Assembly: GCF_000478275.1 (NCBI RefSeq)
Contig: NZ_ASJB01000015.1
Coordinates: 1 to 64,000 of the forward strand
DNA length: 64,000 nt
DNA from: Amycolatopsis orientalis DSM 40040 = KCTC 9412
GTDB taxonomy: Bacteria > Actinomycetota > Actinomycetes > Mycobacteriales > Pseudonocardiaceae
Reading direction: 5' to 3'
Shown here one piece after another: positions 34,721 to 43,962 of the stretch. Below the pieces are notes generated by a model, which saw only the letters and a program-made list of their open reading frames with translations, made no database searches and was not told where the DNA came from. The stretch's first letter is position 1. The number at the start of each line of letters is the position of its first letter. A program made the translations under genes and the position numbers.

Positions 34721-36322
34721 ATCACCGCGACTACCGAACCGACCACGGGAGTGCCCGGCGCTTCGCTGCGGCACGTCCTCGCCACGCTCGGAGAACCGCT
34801 GGTCAGGGTGCTCGCGGCGCCGGGCGGCCTCGGCGTCGGCGTCGAGGACGTCGTCATCCACGATCCGGAAGACCCGCCGGACGCCCATCCGGGTGATCTC
34901 GTCCTGGTGATCGGCGCGCGCGGGCGGTCGGCGGCGGGGGCGATCCGGGCGGCGGGACGGTCCGGCGCGGCCGCCGTGGCGGTCAAGAACGGCTCGGCCG
35001 TCGTGCACGTCGCGGCCGACACCGGGATCGCGCTGCTCGAAGTCGGCCACGAGGCGCGCTGGGAGCAGGTCGAGGCGCTGGCCAGGGGCGTCGTCGACGC
35101 GGCCCGCGCGGGCGGCGAGGCGGACCACGGCGAGGTACTGGGCGATCTGTTCTCGCTCGCGCAGACCATCGCGACGCTGACCGGCGGCCTGGTCAGCATC
35201 GAGGACACCGCCAGCCGCGTACTGGCCTACTCGCGGGCGGGCGACGAGGTGGACGAGCTGCGCAGGCTCTCGATCCTCGGCCGCGAGGGCCCGGAGCGCT
35301 ATCTCGCGATGCTGCGCGAATGGGGCGTCTACCAGCGGCTTCGCGCCGGTGAAGGCATCGTCCGCATCGACGAACGGCCCGATCTCGGCATCCGGCGGCG
35401 GATCGCGGCCGGCATCCACGCCGGTTCCCAGCCGCTCGGCACGATCTGGGTCCAGGAGGGCGCGCATCCGCTCACCGAAAGCGCGGAGGTCGCCCTGCTC
35501 GGTGCCAGCCGGGCGCTCGCGCCCCAGCTGATCCGGCATCGCATGCTGCCCAGCCCGGAACTCCGGCTGCGCGAGGACCTACTGGCCGGGCTGCTCGAAG
35601 GCCGTCTCGACGTCGAATCCGTGGCCGACGACATCGGCGCGGACCCCGGGAAACCCGCCATGGTGCTGGGGTTCTCGCTCCCCCGCGACCGCGCGGCGAC
35701 CGACCGGCAGCTGCGGCGTGCCGAACTGGTGCACCTGATCACCGTGCACACCGCCGCGTACCGGCGGAGCGCGCTGGTGAGCGTGATCGGCGGGCGGGTT
35801 TACGCGCTCCTTCCCGATCTCCCCGAGCACGCCGAGCCGCGGATCCTCGCGCTGGCCAAGGAGATCGTCGGCACCGCGCGACGGCATCTCGAGGTCGGGG
35901 TGCGCGCCGCGCTGGGCGGCGTCGTGCCCCGGCTCTCCGACGCGGCGGCCTCGCGGGGGGACGCCGACCGCGTGCTGGCGGCGATGGCCCGCGGCCACGG
36001 GACCGCGGACGTCGCCTCGCTCGCCGACGTCCGCGCCGAGGTCCTGCTCTCGGAGGTGCTCGCCTTCCTCGGCGAGCAGCCGAGGATCCGCGATCCGCGG
36101 CTGACGGAGCTGGTCGCGCACGACGCCGAGCACGGCGGCATCCTCGTCCCGGCCGTACTCGCCTACCTCGACGCGTTCGGCGATGTCCGGCGCGCGGCGC
36201 GGGAGCTGAACATCCACCCGAACACGGTGCGGTACCGGGTGCGGCGCGCCGGCGAGGTGTCCGGGATCGACCTGGCCGACCCCGCGCAGCGTGTCCTGAC
36301 CCAGCTCCTGTTGCGCCTCTAG
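34688..36322 (+). CDS. pruC: PucR-type activator of proline catabolism
   Basis: 544 residues. An N-terminal sensor region (1-180), a GGDEF-like central CdaR domain (about 290-430) and the C-terminal PucR helix-turn-helix ELNIHPNTVRYRVRRAGEVSGIDLADPAQR. The mycobacterial gene in this position (Rv1186c) activates proline dehydrogenase genes. The GTG at 34688 has no ribosome site and lies 6 nt behind TAGAAT, so the transcript may be leaderless; a second GTG at 34718 is an alternative start. Confidence 0.88.
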   Translation: MTVLSDRLNLVITATTEPTTGVPGASLRHVLATLGEPLVRVLAAPGGLGVGVEDVVIHDPEDPPDAHPGDLVLVIGARGRSAAGAIRAAGRSGAAAVAVKNGSAVVHVAADTGIALLEVGHEARWEQVEALARGVVDAARAGGEADHGEVLGDLFSLAQTIATLTGGLVSIEDTASRVLAYSRAGDEVDELRRLSILGREGPERYLAMLREWGVYQRLRAGEGIVRIDERPDLGIRRRIAAGIHAGSQPLGTIWVQEGAHPLTESAEVALLGASRALAPQLIRHRMLPSPELRLREDLLAGLLEGRLDVESVADDIGADPGKPAMVLGFSLPRDRAATDRQLRRAELVHLITVHTAAYRRSALVSVIGGRVYALLPDLPEHAEPRILALAKEIVGTARRHLEVGVRAALGGVVPRLSDAAASRGDADRVLAAMARGHGTADVASLADVRAEVLLSEVLAFLGEQPRIRDPRLTELVAHDAEHGGILVPAVLAYLDAFGDVRRAARELNIHPNTVRYRVRRAGEVSGIDLADPAQRVLTQLLLRL

Positions 36323-36332
36323 AACACGTTCA

Positions 36333-36381
36333 GTCCTCTGGATGCGATGGTTCGCGACGCGAAATACCGCATCCAGAGGAC
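36333..36381. terminator. Family-B palindrome between convergent genes (B3)
   Basis: Perfect outer arms GTCCTCTGGATGCG and CGCATCCAGAGGAC with a degenerate inner part that still forms TTCGCG/GCGAA. It lies between the regulator gene (ends 36322) and the S1-domain gene (ends 36398). Confidence 0.8.
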
Positions 36382-36397
36382 GAAATGCGAGGGGGCG

Positions 36398-36634
36398 TCA
36401 GGCCAGGGTCAGGCTGAACCGCCGGTTCTGGATGTCCAGCTTGTCGAGCCGGACCGCGACGGACGCCCCGGCGGCGAGTGGCCCGGTGCCGCCGACGGTC
36501 GGCAGCAACCCTTCCAGCCCCTGGGCCACCTCGACGAACGCGCCGAACGGCAGCACTCGCGTGACGACGCCGTCCAGGACGCCGCCGTCCGCGTTCGCGA
36601 CGACGAAATCACGCCAGTTTTCCTTGTGGGACAT
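36398..36634 (-). CDS. Single S1-domain RNA-binding protein
   Basis: 78 residues, ATG behind GAGGAGGTG. The whole protein is one S1/OB fold: GGVLDGVVTRVLPFGAFVEVAQGLEGLLP, then VRLDKLDIQNRRFSLTLA. Small S1 proteins of this type bind single-stranded RNA; no particular partner can be read from the context. Confidence 0.85.
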   Translation of the reverse strand: MSHKENWRDFVVANADGGVLDGVVTRVLPFGAFVEVAQGLEGLLPTVGGTGPLAAGASVAVRLDKLDIQNRRFSLTLA

Positions 36635-36788
36635 GCGATTCACCTCCTCTCCGCGCATGGTCCACCCGAAGGGACACCTACGCGGAGGCGGGCTGCGAGC
36701 CCGCTGGGAGATCAAGCGGCGGCCGGGGAACCCGTCCGCTCACGGCACAAGGCCGACCCGGCAGTCATGGCCGTGACCCTAACAAAGA

Positions 36789-37829
36789 TCACGACGCCGC
36801 GGCGAGGCTTCTCAGCCCGGCGACCTCGGCGAGCCCGCGATAGGACTCCAGCCGCTCCGCCTGGTCGAAGGTGCTTGTCGTCACGAGGATCTCGTCGGCG
36901 CCGGTCTTGGCGACGAGAGCGGCCAGCCGGTCGCCCACCTCGTCCGGGGTGCCGGCGATCTGGCCGTCGAGCGCCCGGTCCAGCCGCTCCTGATCACGTC
37001 CGGACAGCGGTCCCGCGAGGATCTCCTCCACCGGCGACAGCGGCGGGAAGACGCCGTGCGTCCGCGAGTAGACCGTCGACCACGCTTCAGGGATCAGCAG
37101 CTGCCGCGCCAGCCCGGCCGTCTCGGCGACCGCGATCGCCGTGGACACCACGACGTACGGCCGCGAAGCCTGCGCGGAAGGCCGGAAGGCGGAACGGTAG
37201 CCCTCGATCGCTTCGAGCAGTGGTCCCTCGCCCCGCACCGGCGCGATCACCAGCGGCAGCCCCAGTTCCGCGGCCAGCCGCGCCCCCGCGCCGGTGGCCA
37301 GCAGGAACGCGGGCACGCGCAGGCCCTCCGCCGGAATGGCGTGCACGCCCGGATACGCCGTCTGGTCGCCCGCGAGGAACCCGAGCAGCTCCCGGACCTG
37401 GTCGCCGAAGCGGTCGGCGTCGCCCTTCTCGTGCCCGAGCGCCTGGCGGACCCCGCCGGTGAACCCGACCGACCTGCCCAGCCCCATGTCGATCCGGCCG
37501 GGGAACAGCGCTTCGAGCACGCCGAACTGTTCCGCGACCACCAGCGGCCGGTGGTTCGGCAGCATCACGCCGCCGGTGCCGACCCGGATCCGCCCGGTGG
37601 CCGAGGCGACGGCGGCCGCCAGCACCGTGGGCGCCGAACCGGCGACGCCGGGCACGCTGTGATGTTCGGAGACCCAGAACCGGTGATAGCCCAGCGCTTC
37701 GATCTCTCGCGCGAAGGCGACGGTGTCCCGCAGGGCGCGGGGCGCGTCACCGCCGCGGCGGGTCGGGGACCGGTCCAGAACCGAAAGGGTGATCACCCTC
37801 GGATCAACGCGCCCGGACGCGGCGGGCAT
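36789..37829 (-). CDS. LLM-class flavin-dependent oxidoreductase
   Basis: 346 residues of the luciferase-like family (MsnO8-type): VITLSVLDRSPTRRGG, GYHRFWVSEHHSVPG, VGTGGVMLPNHRPLVVAEQFGVLEALFPGRIDMGLGRSVG. The last stretch is typical of the FMN-dependent group. A later GTG at the conserved VITLSVLD segment is a possible alternative start. No pathway context. Confidence 0.88.
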   Translation of the reverse strand: MPAASGRVDPRVITLSVLDRSPTRRGGDAPRALRDTVAFAREIEALGYHRFWVSEHHSVPGVAGSAPTVLAAAVASATGRIRVGTGGVMLPNHRPLVVAEQFGVLEALFPGRIDMGLGRSVGFTGGVRQALGHEKGDADRFGDQVRELLGFLAGDQTAYPGVHAIPAEGLRVPAFLLATGAGARLAAELGLPLVIAPVRGEGPLLEAIEGYRSAFRPSAQASRPYVVVSTAIAVAETAGLARQLLIPEAWSTVYSRTHGVFPPLSPVEEILAGPLSGRDQERLDRALDGQIAGTPDEVGDRLAALVAKTGADEILVTTSTFDQAERLESYRGLAEVAGLRSLAAAS

Positions 37830-37835
37830 TCCCGC

Positions 37836-38228
37836 TCAGGGGCGCCAGCGCTCGCTGTAGTCCGGGTGGTCGGCGTAGGGCAGGGCGAGAAGCCGCAGGG
37901 TCAGGCACCAGTTCGTCCCGGCCTCGTCCGCGGGCACGTTGCACGTCTCGCACCAGTATTCGTTGCCGTACAGGGGGAATCCCGGGACCTTCTCCGAGAC
38001 CGTGGTGCGGTGCGCTTGCAGGAGCCGCCGGGTCGCCTCGATCTCGTTGATCATCTGGTTGACCACGTCGAGTTCGAGGTCGTTCAGCGAGCGGATCTTC
38101 TTTTCGATGACGACCTTGGTCTCACCGCGGGTGAGCGATTCGCTGATCTCGGTTTTCTTGACGGCCTGCATGATCAGCGCCTGGCGTTGCCCCACCCGCG
38201 CGGCGAGGAAGGCGATCAGGTCGTCCAC
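37836..38228 (-). CDS. DUF6221-type protein
   Basis: 130 residues from a GTG behind AAGGAG; the long upstream extension of the same frame overlaps the divergent phosphotransferase gene and is not real. The start DDLIAFLAARV, the helical middle and the end YWCETCNVPADEAGTNWCLTLRLLALPYADHPDY(S)ERW are typical of the DUF6221 family, with CxxC and a further Cys that may bind a metal. Its role is unknown. Confidence 0.8.
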   Translation of the reverse strand: MDDLIAFLAARVGQRQALIMQAVKKTEISESLTRGETKVVIEKKIRSLNDLELDVVNQMINEIEATRRLLQAHRTTVSEKVPGFPLYGNEYWCETCNVPADEAGTNWCLTLRLLALPYADHPDYSERWRP

Positions 38229-38604
38229 GAATTCTCCTTCGTCTCCCCCAGGCTGGTGTTCGGAGGGAAATGTCGCTGGCAGGAAGCCTGGCGTTACGAC
38301 CGAGTCCCACGCGTCACACAGTCTCGTATCGATCACTCCCGGAGCGGTAACAGGTTTCTGGATCGACACGAGTTCGCAATCAGCTCGCGAGAAAATCGCG
38401 GAAGAGACGGACGAGAAGCGGGAATCGGTCACCGAAGCCGCACGTGCCGTCACGAAACGCGTTCCCGCTCCCGGCCCGGGCTCGCCGTCGCCCTCGTACC
38501 GCCCGCCCGGACCGGCGCCGGGCGGCAACGGTTCATCCATCATGTCCCTGACGAACGAGAACACCGACACCAACGGCAAGTAGCTCCGGGAGCAGGACGA
38601 CAAG
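38229..38604. other. 376-bp intergenic region, no confident gene
   Basis: Between the divergent DUF6221 and phosphotransferase genes. The plus-strand frame 38346-38583 translates into a charged helix, then a Pro/Gly-rich stretch ending at TAG 22 bp before the phosphotransferase start, and looks coding-like, but it has no usable start codon except an ATG 13 codons from its end. It may be the remains of a small gene. Confidence 0.5.
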
Positions 38605-39462
38605 GTGAAGAAGTACCGCTGGAGTGAGTTGCCGGAACCCGTACGCGAGGGAATCCGGGAGCGCGTCGGCGCCATCACCGTGTGCGAGGAGGTCAAGGCA
38701 GGCCAGAGCAGCAACTTCACCGCCGTCGTGCACCGTGACGGAGCGGCGCCCTTGTTCGTCAAGGCGGTGGAGGGAATCTCCCCACCGATGCGCTGGCTCC
38801 GGAACGAAGCCGGCGTCGGCGAACCGACCTCCGACATCGCCCCGGCCGTGCACTTCTCCGCCGACATCGAGGACTGGCTGGTCGTCGGCTTCGAGTACGT
38901 GCGCGGCCGGCGTGCCCAGCTCGCCCCGGGCTCCTCCGACCTCGCGCTGGTGGCCGCGACGCTCGACCGCATCGGGCGTCTCCAGGCTCCCGGGCTCCGG
39001 GCGCTGGAGCAGCGCTGGCAGCCGACATGGTGGGACCGGCTAGGCCAGGAGCGCCCTGAGGTCATCGGCCGCTGGAACCTCGACGAACTGGTGGCCTGGG
39101 AGCGGAAGGTCCCCGCGCTCGTCGCCGGAAACAGCCTTCTCCACACCGATCTCCACCCGGACCAGTTCCTCATCGCCGACGACGGGGAGATCCGGGTCAT
39201 CGATTGGGGCTGGCCCGCACGAGGTGCCGCGTGGGTCGACCCGGCTTTCCTGGTCATCCGCCTCATCGACGCGGGCCACCGAGTGGACGAGGCGGAGACC
39301 TGGGCGCGACGGAACACCCGCTGGGCCGAAGCGGGCGATGAAGCGATCACCGCGTTCGCCGTGTACGTCGCCGGGCTCTGGAGCTACAAGGCCGCCACAA
39401 CCGCCAGGCTGGCGCGTATCGCGCGTGACTACCTCGGCCGCCGTCTCCCGGCACGCGAGTAG
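38605..39462 (+). CDS. Phosphotransferase (APH-like)
   Basis: 285 residues from GTG. The kinase signature is HTDLHPDQFLI (catalytic Asp, with Gln in the metal position) followed by VIDWGWPARGAAWVDP (DFG equivalent). Proteins like this, next to small DUF genes, are frequent in Amycolatopsis and Streptomyces; the substrate is unknown. The stop TAG lies in a partial family-B repeat. Confidence 0.82.
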   Translation: MKKYRWSELPEPVREGIRERVGAITVCEEVKAGQSSNFTAVVHRDGAAPLFVKAVEGISPPMRWLRNEAGVGEPTSDIAPAVHFSADIEDWLVVGFEYVRGRRAQLAPGSSDLALVAATLDRIGRLQAPGLRALEQRWQPTWWDRLGQERPEVIGRWNLDELVAWERKVPALVAGNSLLHTDLHPDQFLIADDGEIRVIDWGWPARGAAWVDPAFLVIRLIDAGHRVDEAETWARRNTRWAEAGDEAITAFAVYVAGLWSYKAATTARLARIARDYLGRRLPARE

Positions 39463-39478
39463 AGGACCAAACGCGGGC
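39458..39478. repeat. Partial family-B repeat
   Basis: AGTAGAGGACCAAACGCGGG matches one flank of the family-B elements (AGAGGACTAAACGCGG), supplies the TAG stop of the phosphotransferase, and lacks the paired arm. Confidence 0.5.
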
Positions 39479-40497
39479 TAGGTGTCGTCCCGCGCTTTGC
39501 TGGGCTGGACCCGCTTCGGCTCACCCGGCATCTTCGGGTAGTCCGGCGGATACGGCATCTCGCCGAGGCCGTGGTCGCGCTCGTCCCGCGCGTACCACTC
39601 CAGCAGCGTCTCGATGCCGAACGCCCGTTCGTCCATCGGCGCGTGCAGGTCGCCGTGCTCGGCGTAGAAGGCACCGGCGGTGAGGACGTCGAAGTCGTCC
39701 GGGTCGACCTCGGTGAGCAGGTCCCAGGTCAACGGCGTCGACACCGTCGCGCGCGGGGTGCCCCGGACCGACCAGGCCGAAGCCACCGTGCGGTCGCGGG
39801 CCGCCTGGTTGTAGTCGATGAAGACCCGGCCGCCGCGCTCTTCCTTCCACCACGCGATGGTCGCCTTGTCCGGGATCCGGCGTTCGACCTCGCGGCCGAG
39901 CGCGATCACCGCGTGGCGGACGTCGATGAAGTCCCACTCCGGCCGGATCCGCACCAGGACGTGCACGCCGCGCCCGCCCGAGGTCTTCGGGTAGCCGACG
40001 AGCCCGGCCGAGTCGAGGACGTCGCGCACCACCCCGGCGACCTCGACCGCGTCGGTGAACCCGGCCTCGTCCGGCGGGTCGACGTCGATGCGCAGTTCGT
40101 CGGGATGGTCGACGTCGGGCCGCCGCACCGGCCACGGGTGGAAGTCGAAGGTGCCCAGATTCGCCGCCCAGGCGAAGACGGCGGGCTCGGTCGGGCAGAC
40201 CTCCTCGGCCGTCCGGCCGGACGGGAAGGTGATCTTCACGGTCTCCACCCACTCGGGGGCGCCTTTCGGCACGCGCTTGGCGTAGAACCACTCGCCCTCG
40301 ACACCGTCGACATAGCGCTTCAGCGTCGTGGGCCGCTCCCCGACCGCGCGCAGCAGTGGCTCGCCGACCGCGACGTAGTGCTCCACGACCTGGCGCTTCG
40401 TGATGCCACGGGCGGGGAAGTACACCTTGTCCGGGCTGGACACCCGCACCTTGCGCTCGCCTACCGCGACCTCGATCGGCTCACCGTTCTTGGGCAT
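39478..40497 (-). CDS. LigD-type polymerase/primase (NHEJ PolDom)
   Basis: 339 residues, a standalone archaeo-eukaryotic primase-like polymerase of the LigD PolDom family. Motif I is ELRIDVDPPDEAGF with the metal-binding Asp pair; KTSGGRGVHV contains the nucleotide-binding His; VFIDYNQAARDRT is the third motif. It adds ribonucleotides or fills gaps at broken DNA ends. In mycobacteria the homologue Rv3730c is next to ligC; no ligase, nuclease or Ku gene adjoins it here. Confidence 0.9.
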   Translation of the reverse strand: MPKNGEPIEVAVGERKVRVSSPDKVYFPARGITKRQVVEHYVAVGEPLLRAVGERPTTLKRYVDGVEGEWFYAKRVPKGAPEWVETVKITFPSGRTAEEVCPTEPAVFAWAANLGTFDFHPWPVRRPDVDHPDELRIDVDPPDEAGFTDAVEVAGVVRDVLDSAGLVGYPKTSGGRGVHVLVRIRPEWDFIDVRHAVIALGREVERRIPDKATIAWWKEERGGRVFIDYNQAARDRTVASAWSVRGTPRATVSTPLTWDLLTEVDPDDFDVLTAGAFYAEHGDLHAPMDERAFGIETLLEWYARDERDHGLGEMPYPPDYPKMPGEPKRVQPSKARDDT

Positions 40498-40525
40498 GCG
40501 CCCACCGTAGCCAGTCCGGCGCCGA

Positions 40526-41083
40526 TCAGGGCCGCGGATCGTTCTTCAGAATTGCCATCGTGATGACGTCATGCCACTCGCCGTCCCACCACAGCGCCTC
40601 CCGCTGGAGCCCTTCGCGGACGAACCCGCATTTCTCGTAGACGCGCCGCGCCCTCGGGTTGTGTTCGAAGACCTCGAGCGACACGCGGTGCAGGCCGACG
40701 ACGTCGAACGCGAAGTCCAGGAGGAGCTTGGTCGCCTCGGTGCCGTAGCCCTTGCCGAAGACATCGGGACCGGTCAACGCGATCCGGAAGGCCCCGGAGC
40801 GGTTGTGCTCGTCGATGTCGGAAAGCACGACGTCACCGAGGTAGGCGCGGTCTTCGCCGCGGAGGATCGCGTAGTCCGCCCGATCGTCGAGTCCCGGCCT
40901 GGAGGCGAGCCACTTGCGGATCTGCTCCTCGGTGAACTTCGTGTGCGTGCCGGTCAGCCTGGTCGTCTCCGGCTCCCGCACCGCCCGCCACGCGGGTTCG
41001 AGGTAAGTCTCGTCCAGCTGCGCCAGCACGACGTGCTCGCCGATGAGTTCGGGCTGCCGTCGCAGCGCGTCGGTATCGATCAC
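40526..41083 (-). CDS. GNAT acetyltransferase (RimJ/RimL-like)
   Basis: 185 residues from GTG 41083. The acetyl-CoA loop is DVFGKGYGTEATKLLLDFAF (Q/RxxGxG/A variant), followed by VSLEVFEHNPRARRVYEKCGFVREG, as in RimJ/RimL-type N-acetyltransferases. No ribosome site is evident. Divergent from the TVP38 gene with only 24 bp between starts, so both promoters must overlap or the transcripts are leaderless. Confidence 0.87.
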   Translation of the reverse strand: MIDTDALRRQPELIGEHVVLAQLDETYLEPAWRAVREPETTRLTGTHTKFTEEQIRKWLASRPGLDDRADYAILRGEDRAYLGDVVLSDIDEHNRSGAFRIALTGPDVFGKGYGTEATKLLLDFAFDVVGLHRVSLEVFEHNPRARRVYEKCGFVREGLQREALWWDGEWHDVITMAILKNDPRP

Positions 41084-41107
41084 AGCGGATACCGTACGGT
41101 TGACGTG

Positions 41108-41794
41108 GTGTCCGGCCGTACCAAATTGATGCTCGCGCTCACCGTGCTCGCCCTCTTCGTGGCCGCCGCGGTACTGCTGCCGATCCCCGGCCCGGCCGGG
41201 CTTCGGGCCTGGGCGGCCGAGACCGGCCCGGCCACCCCGCTGGTCTTCTTCCTCCTCTACGCGGTGCTCACTGTCGCGCCGATCCCGCGGACCGTGTTCA
41301 ACCTGGCGGGCGGGCTCCTGCTCGGCGCCACGACGGGCATCGTCGTCGGCATCTTGGCGACCACGGTCGCCTCCGGGCTCTCGTTCGCCCTCGCGAGGGC
41401 GCTGGGCCGCGACCTCGTCACCCGGCATCTGCACCGGGCCAAGGTCCGCGCGGTCAACGACCGGCTTTCCGACGGCGGCGTCCTGGCGATCACCTCCTTG
41501 AGGCTGATCCCGATGGTGCCGTTCGCTCCGTTCAGTTACCTGTGCGGAGTGTCATCCGTCCGCTTCGCTCCGTATCTTCTCGGGACCGCGCTCGGCAGCC
41601 TGCCGGGCACGGTCGCGGTCGTCGTCCTCGGCGACGCGCTGACCGGGGAAACGCCCCCCGCCCTGCTGATCTGTTACGCCGTGTTCGCCGCCGCGGGGGC
41701 CATCGGCCTGGTCAAGGTCTTCCGGCGGAAGGCCCGTCCGGTGCCCGAATCGAGCGCCGAGGAAGAATCGCCCGTCTCCGCACCGGCGAGCTGA
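41108..41794 (+). CDS. TVP38/TMEM64-family membrane protein
   Basis: 228 residues with five to six membrane segments. The VTT domain is recognisable by NLAGGLLLGATTGIVVGILATTVASGLSFALARALGRD and SLRLIPMVPFAPFSYLCGVSSVRFAPYLLGTALG. Members are related to DedA proteins and may transport or scramble lipids. Two consecutive GTG codons could start it. Confidence 0.87.
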   Translation: MSGRTKLMLALTVLALFVAAAVLLPIPGPAGLRAWAAETGPATPLVFFLLYAVLTVAPIPRTVFNLAGGLLLGATTGIVVGILATTVASGLSFALARALGRDLVTRHLHRAKVRAVNDRLSDGGVLAITSLRLIPMVPFAPFSYLCGVSSVRFAPYLLGTALGSLPGTVAVVVLGDALTGETPPALLICYAVFAAAGAIGLVKVFRRKARPVPESSAEEESPVSAPAS

Positions 41795-41875
41795 CGGGGA
41801 TCCGAAACCGCCGCCCGCTACACTCGATCGGGTGCGCGGGACCCGTGAGGCCGCGTAACGCCACCATCACCCGGG

Positions 41876-43582
41876 ATGTGTTCGTCAAAGAATGTGTCAG
41901 GAGCAGTCGCCATCGACACCGGTCAGCTGATCGCTGGGCACTACCGCCTGGTCGAGCAAATTGGTAGCGGTGCCATGGGGGTGGTCTGGCGCGCCATCGA
42001 CGTCCGCCTCGAACGCTCGGTGGCGGTCAAGCAGATCCTCCCGCAGCCCGGTGTCTCCGAAGCCGAACGCGACAACATGCGCCAGCGCGCCATGCGCGAG
42101 GCGAAGAACGCGGCCCGCTTCCAGCATCCGAACGCGATCGTGGTGTTCGACATCGCCGAGCACGGCGGCGATCCCTGCCTGGTGATGGAGTACCTGAACG
42201 GCCCGAGCCTCTCGGCGATCATCTCCGAGGAGGGCACGCTGCCGCTGGGCCGCGTCGCGAAGATCGGCGAGCAGGTCGCGTCGGCGCTGGTCGCCGCGCA
42301 CCGCGCCGGGATCGTGCACCGCGACGTCAAACCGGGCAACATCCTGATCGACGAGGCAGGCACCGCGAAGATCACCGACTTCGGCATCTCCCGCGCGGCC
42401 GGTGACATGACGCTCACCCAGACCGGCCTCATCGGCGGCACCCCGGCCTACCTCGCACCCGAGCTGGCGCGCGGCTCCGACCCGGTGCCCAGCTCCGACG
42501 TCTTCGCGCTCGGCGCGACGCTCTACCAGGCGATCGAAGGCCAGACGCCGTACGGGAACAGCTCCAACCAGCTCGCGTTGCTGTACGCGGCCGCGAACGG
42601 GCAGATCAACCCGCCGCAGCAGGCCGGTCCCGCGACGGCGCTGCTGATGAGCCTCCTGCGCACCGAGCCCACCGAGCGGCCGACCATGGCCGAGGCCAGG
42701 GAACGGCTCGCCGCGCTGGCGGCGAACGAATCCGCCGCGGGAACGGCGGCGTCGCCGCGGCTCTTCGGGGCCGGTGGCGGCAGACAGCCCGCCGCGCCCG
42801 ACACCCCGGGACGCGGCAACCCCGCCGGGGAACGGCCGCCCTGGCAGCGGACCGATCCCCCGGCCCAGTCCGCGACGCCCCAGCTTCCGCCGCCGCCCGC
42901 CAAGCAGCCCACGCCGACGGCCGCGTTCATCCCCATGCGCTCGCAGGCGGCTCCGCCGAACACGCCGCCGCGCCCGGTCGCCGCGGCGACCCCGCCGCCG
43001 TCCGCGGCCGCCCCGATGCGGCCGTCCCAGGGGAAGCCCGCCGACGGCAAGCGCAAGGCCGCGCTGTTCGCGGGCGCGGGCGCCGCGGTCGTGGTGATCG
43101 CCGTGATCGTGTTCCTGGTGCTCAATTCGGGTAACGGGGCGAACACCCAGGGCGGTACCGGCGACAACACCCAGGCCCAGCCGGGCACCTCGATGTCGAA
43201 GTCGAATCCGCCGTCGTCGTCGCGCGCGGCCCCGGCGGGGCTGGGCCAGGCCCAGACCGAGAAGATCACGAACTTCTCGAGCGTGGGGCAGTTCGTGCTC
43301 GACTTCTTCGACACGGGCAAGATCGGGACCGACGCGAGCTGGAACAAGCTCACCGAGGGCGCGAAGGCCGTGTACGGCTCTCCCGAAGCGTTCGCCGAGT
43401 ACTGGTCGACGCACAAGGTCACCGGAGCCAAGCAGGCACACGCCGACAGCGGCGGCGGGAACCCCGACGGCTCGATCGACATGAACGTGACGGTCAACAA
43501 CGGCCCCCGTCCGGCACTCCGCGTCGTCCAGGTCGGCGGCCAGTACCTCATCGACGCCGACACGCGAGTACTCGGTCCCTGA
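41876..43582 (+). CDS. Membrane Ser/Thr protein kinase
   Basis: 568 residues. The Hanks-type kinase domain covers about 20-275: IGSGAMGVVWRA, VAVKQIL, HRDVKPGNIL, DFGIS and GTPAYLAPE. A Pro-rich linker (300-395) leads to one membrane helix (about 400-420) and a small extracellular domain (about 450-568) without PASTA repeats. The extracellular part resembles the DUF4878/lumazine-like sensor regions only weakly. ATG 41876 lacks a ribosome site; GTG 41897 is an alternative. Confidence 0.92.
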   Translation: MCSSKNVSGAVAIDTGQLIAGHYRLVEQIGSGAMGVVWRAIDVRLERSVAVKQILPQPGVSEAERDNMRQRAMREAKNAARFQHPNAIVVFDIAEHGGDPCLVMEYLNGPSLSAIISEEGTLPLGRVAKIGEQVASALVAAHRAGIVHRDVKPGNILIDEAGTAKITDFGISRAAGDMTLTQTGLIGGTPAYLAPELARGSDPVPSSDVFALGATLYQAIEGQTPYGNSSNQLALLYAAANGQINPPQQAGPATALLMSLLRTEPTERPTMAEARERLAALAANESAAGTAASPRLFGAGGGRQPAAPDTPGRGNPAGERPPWQRTDPPAQSATPQLPPPPAKQPTPTAAFIPMRSQAAPPNTPPRPVAAATPPPSAAAPMRPSQGKPADGKRKAALFAGAGAAVVVIAVIVFLVLNSGNGANTQGGTGDNTQAQPGTSMSKSNPPSSSRAAPAGLGQAQTEKITNFSSVGQFVLDFFDTGKIGTDASWNKLTEGAKAVYGSPEAFAEYWSTHKVTGAKQAHADSGGGNPDGSIDMNVTVNNGPRPALRVVQVGGQYLIDADTRVLGP

Positions 43583-43655
43583 CCCAGCGTGGTGGTGGTG
43601 AGACCCGCCTCGCTGGTGGTAGGCCAATCGCCGCTCGTGGCTTACTGTTGCTTCC

Positions 43656-43961
43656 ATGGCCGATAGCGGACCTTTCGGACCTGGCCCGAATCCTCGTTTC
43701 CGCGAGGACCTGGTAGGTCTCGACCCGTACGACCCCGAAGCTCGTGCCTTCGCCGAGCATCTGGACCGCATCGAACGCTGCGGCCCCAACTTCACCGTGG
43801 AAGCCTGCCTCGACGGTGTCTCCGACTTCGCCGATTCCAGCAACCGCCTCGGCGGCCTGCGCTGGTGGGTCTCCGCACTGGTCGTGGTCCTCATCGTGCT
43901 CGGCGTGATGGTCACCGCATGGGACATCATCGGCCGGGCCATCACGTGGCTCGCGGGGTAA
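43656..43961 (+). CDS. Single-pass membrane protein, unknown
   Basis: 101 residues. Soluble N-terminal 68 residues with RFREDLVGLDPYDPEARAFAEHL, then one hydrophobic helix (WWVSALVVVLIVLGVMVTAW, about 70-90). I do not recognise the family. It precedes msrB by one base, so the two are probably co-transcribed; TACTGT before its ATG may be a -10 element. Confidence 0.75.
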   Translation: MADSGPFGPGPNPRFREDLVGLDPYDPEARAFAEHLDRIERCGPNFTVEACLDGVSDFADSSNRLGGLRWWVSALVVVLIVLGVMVTAWDIIGRAITWLAG

Positions 43962-43962
43962 C

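Noticed and set aside
38541..38583. 13-codon peptide gene starting at ATG 38541
   Set aside because: No ribosome site and no conserved context; too short to support.
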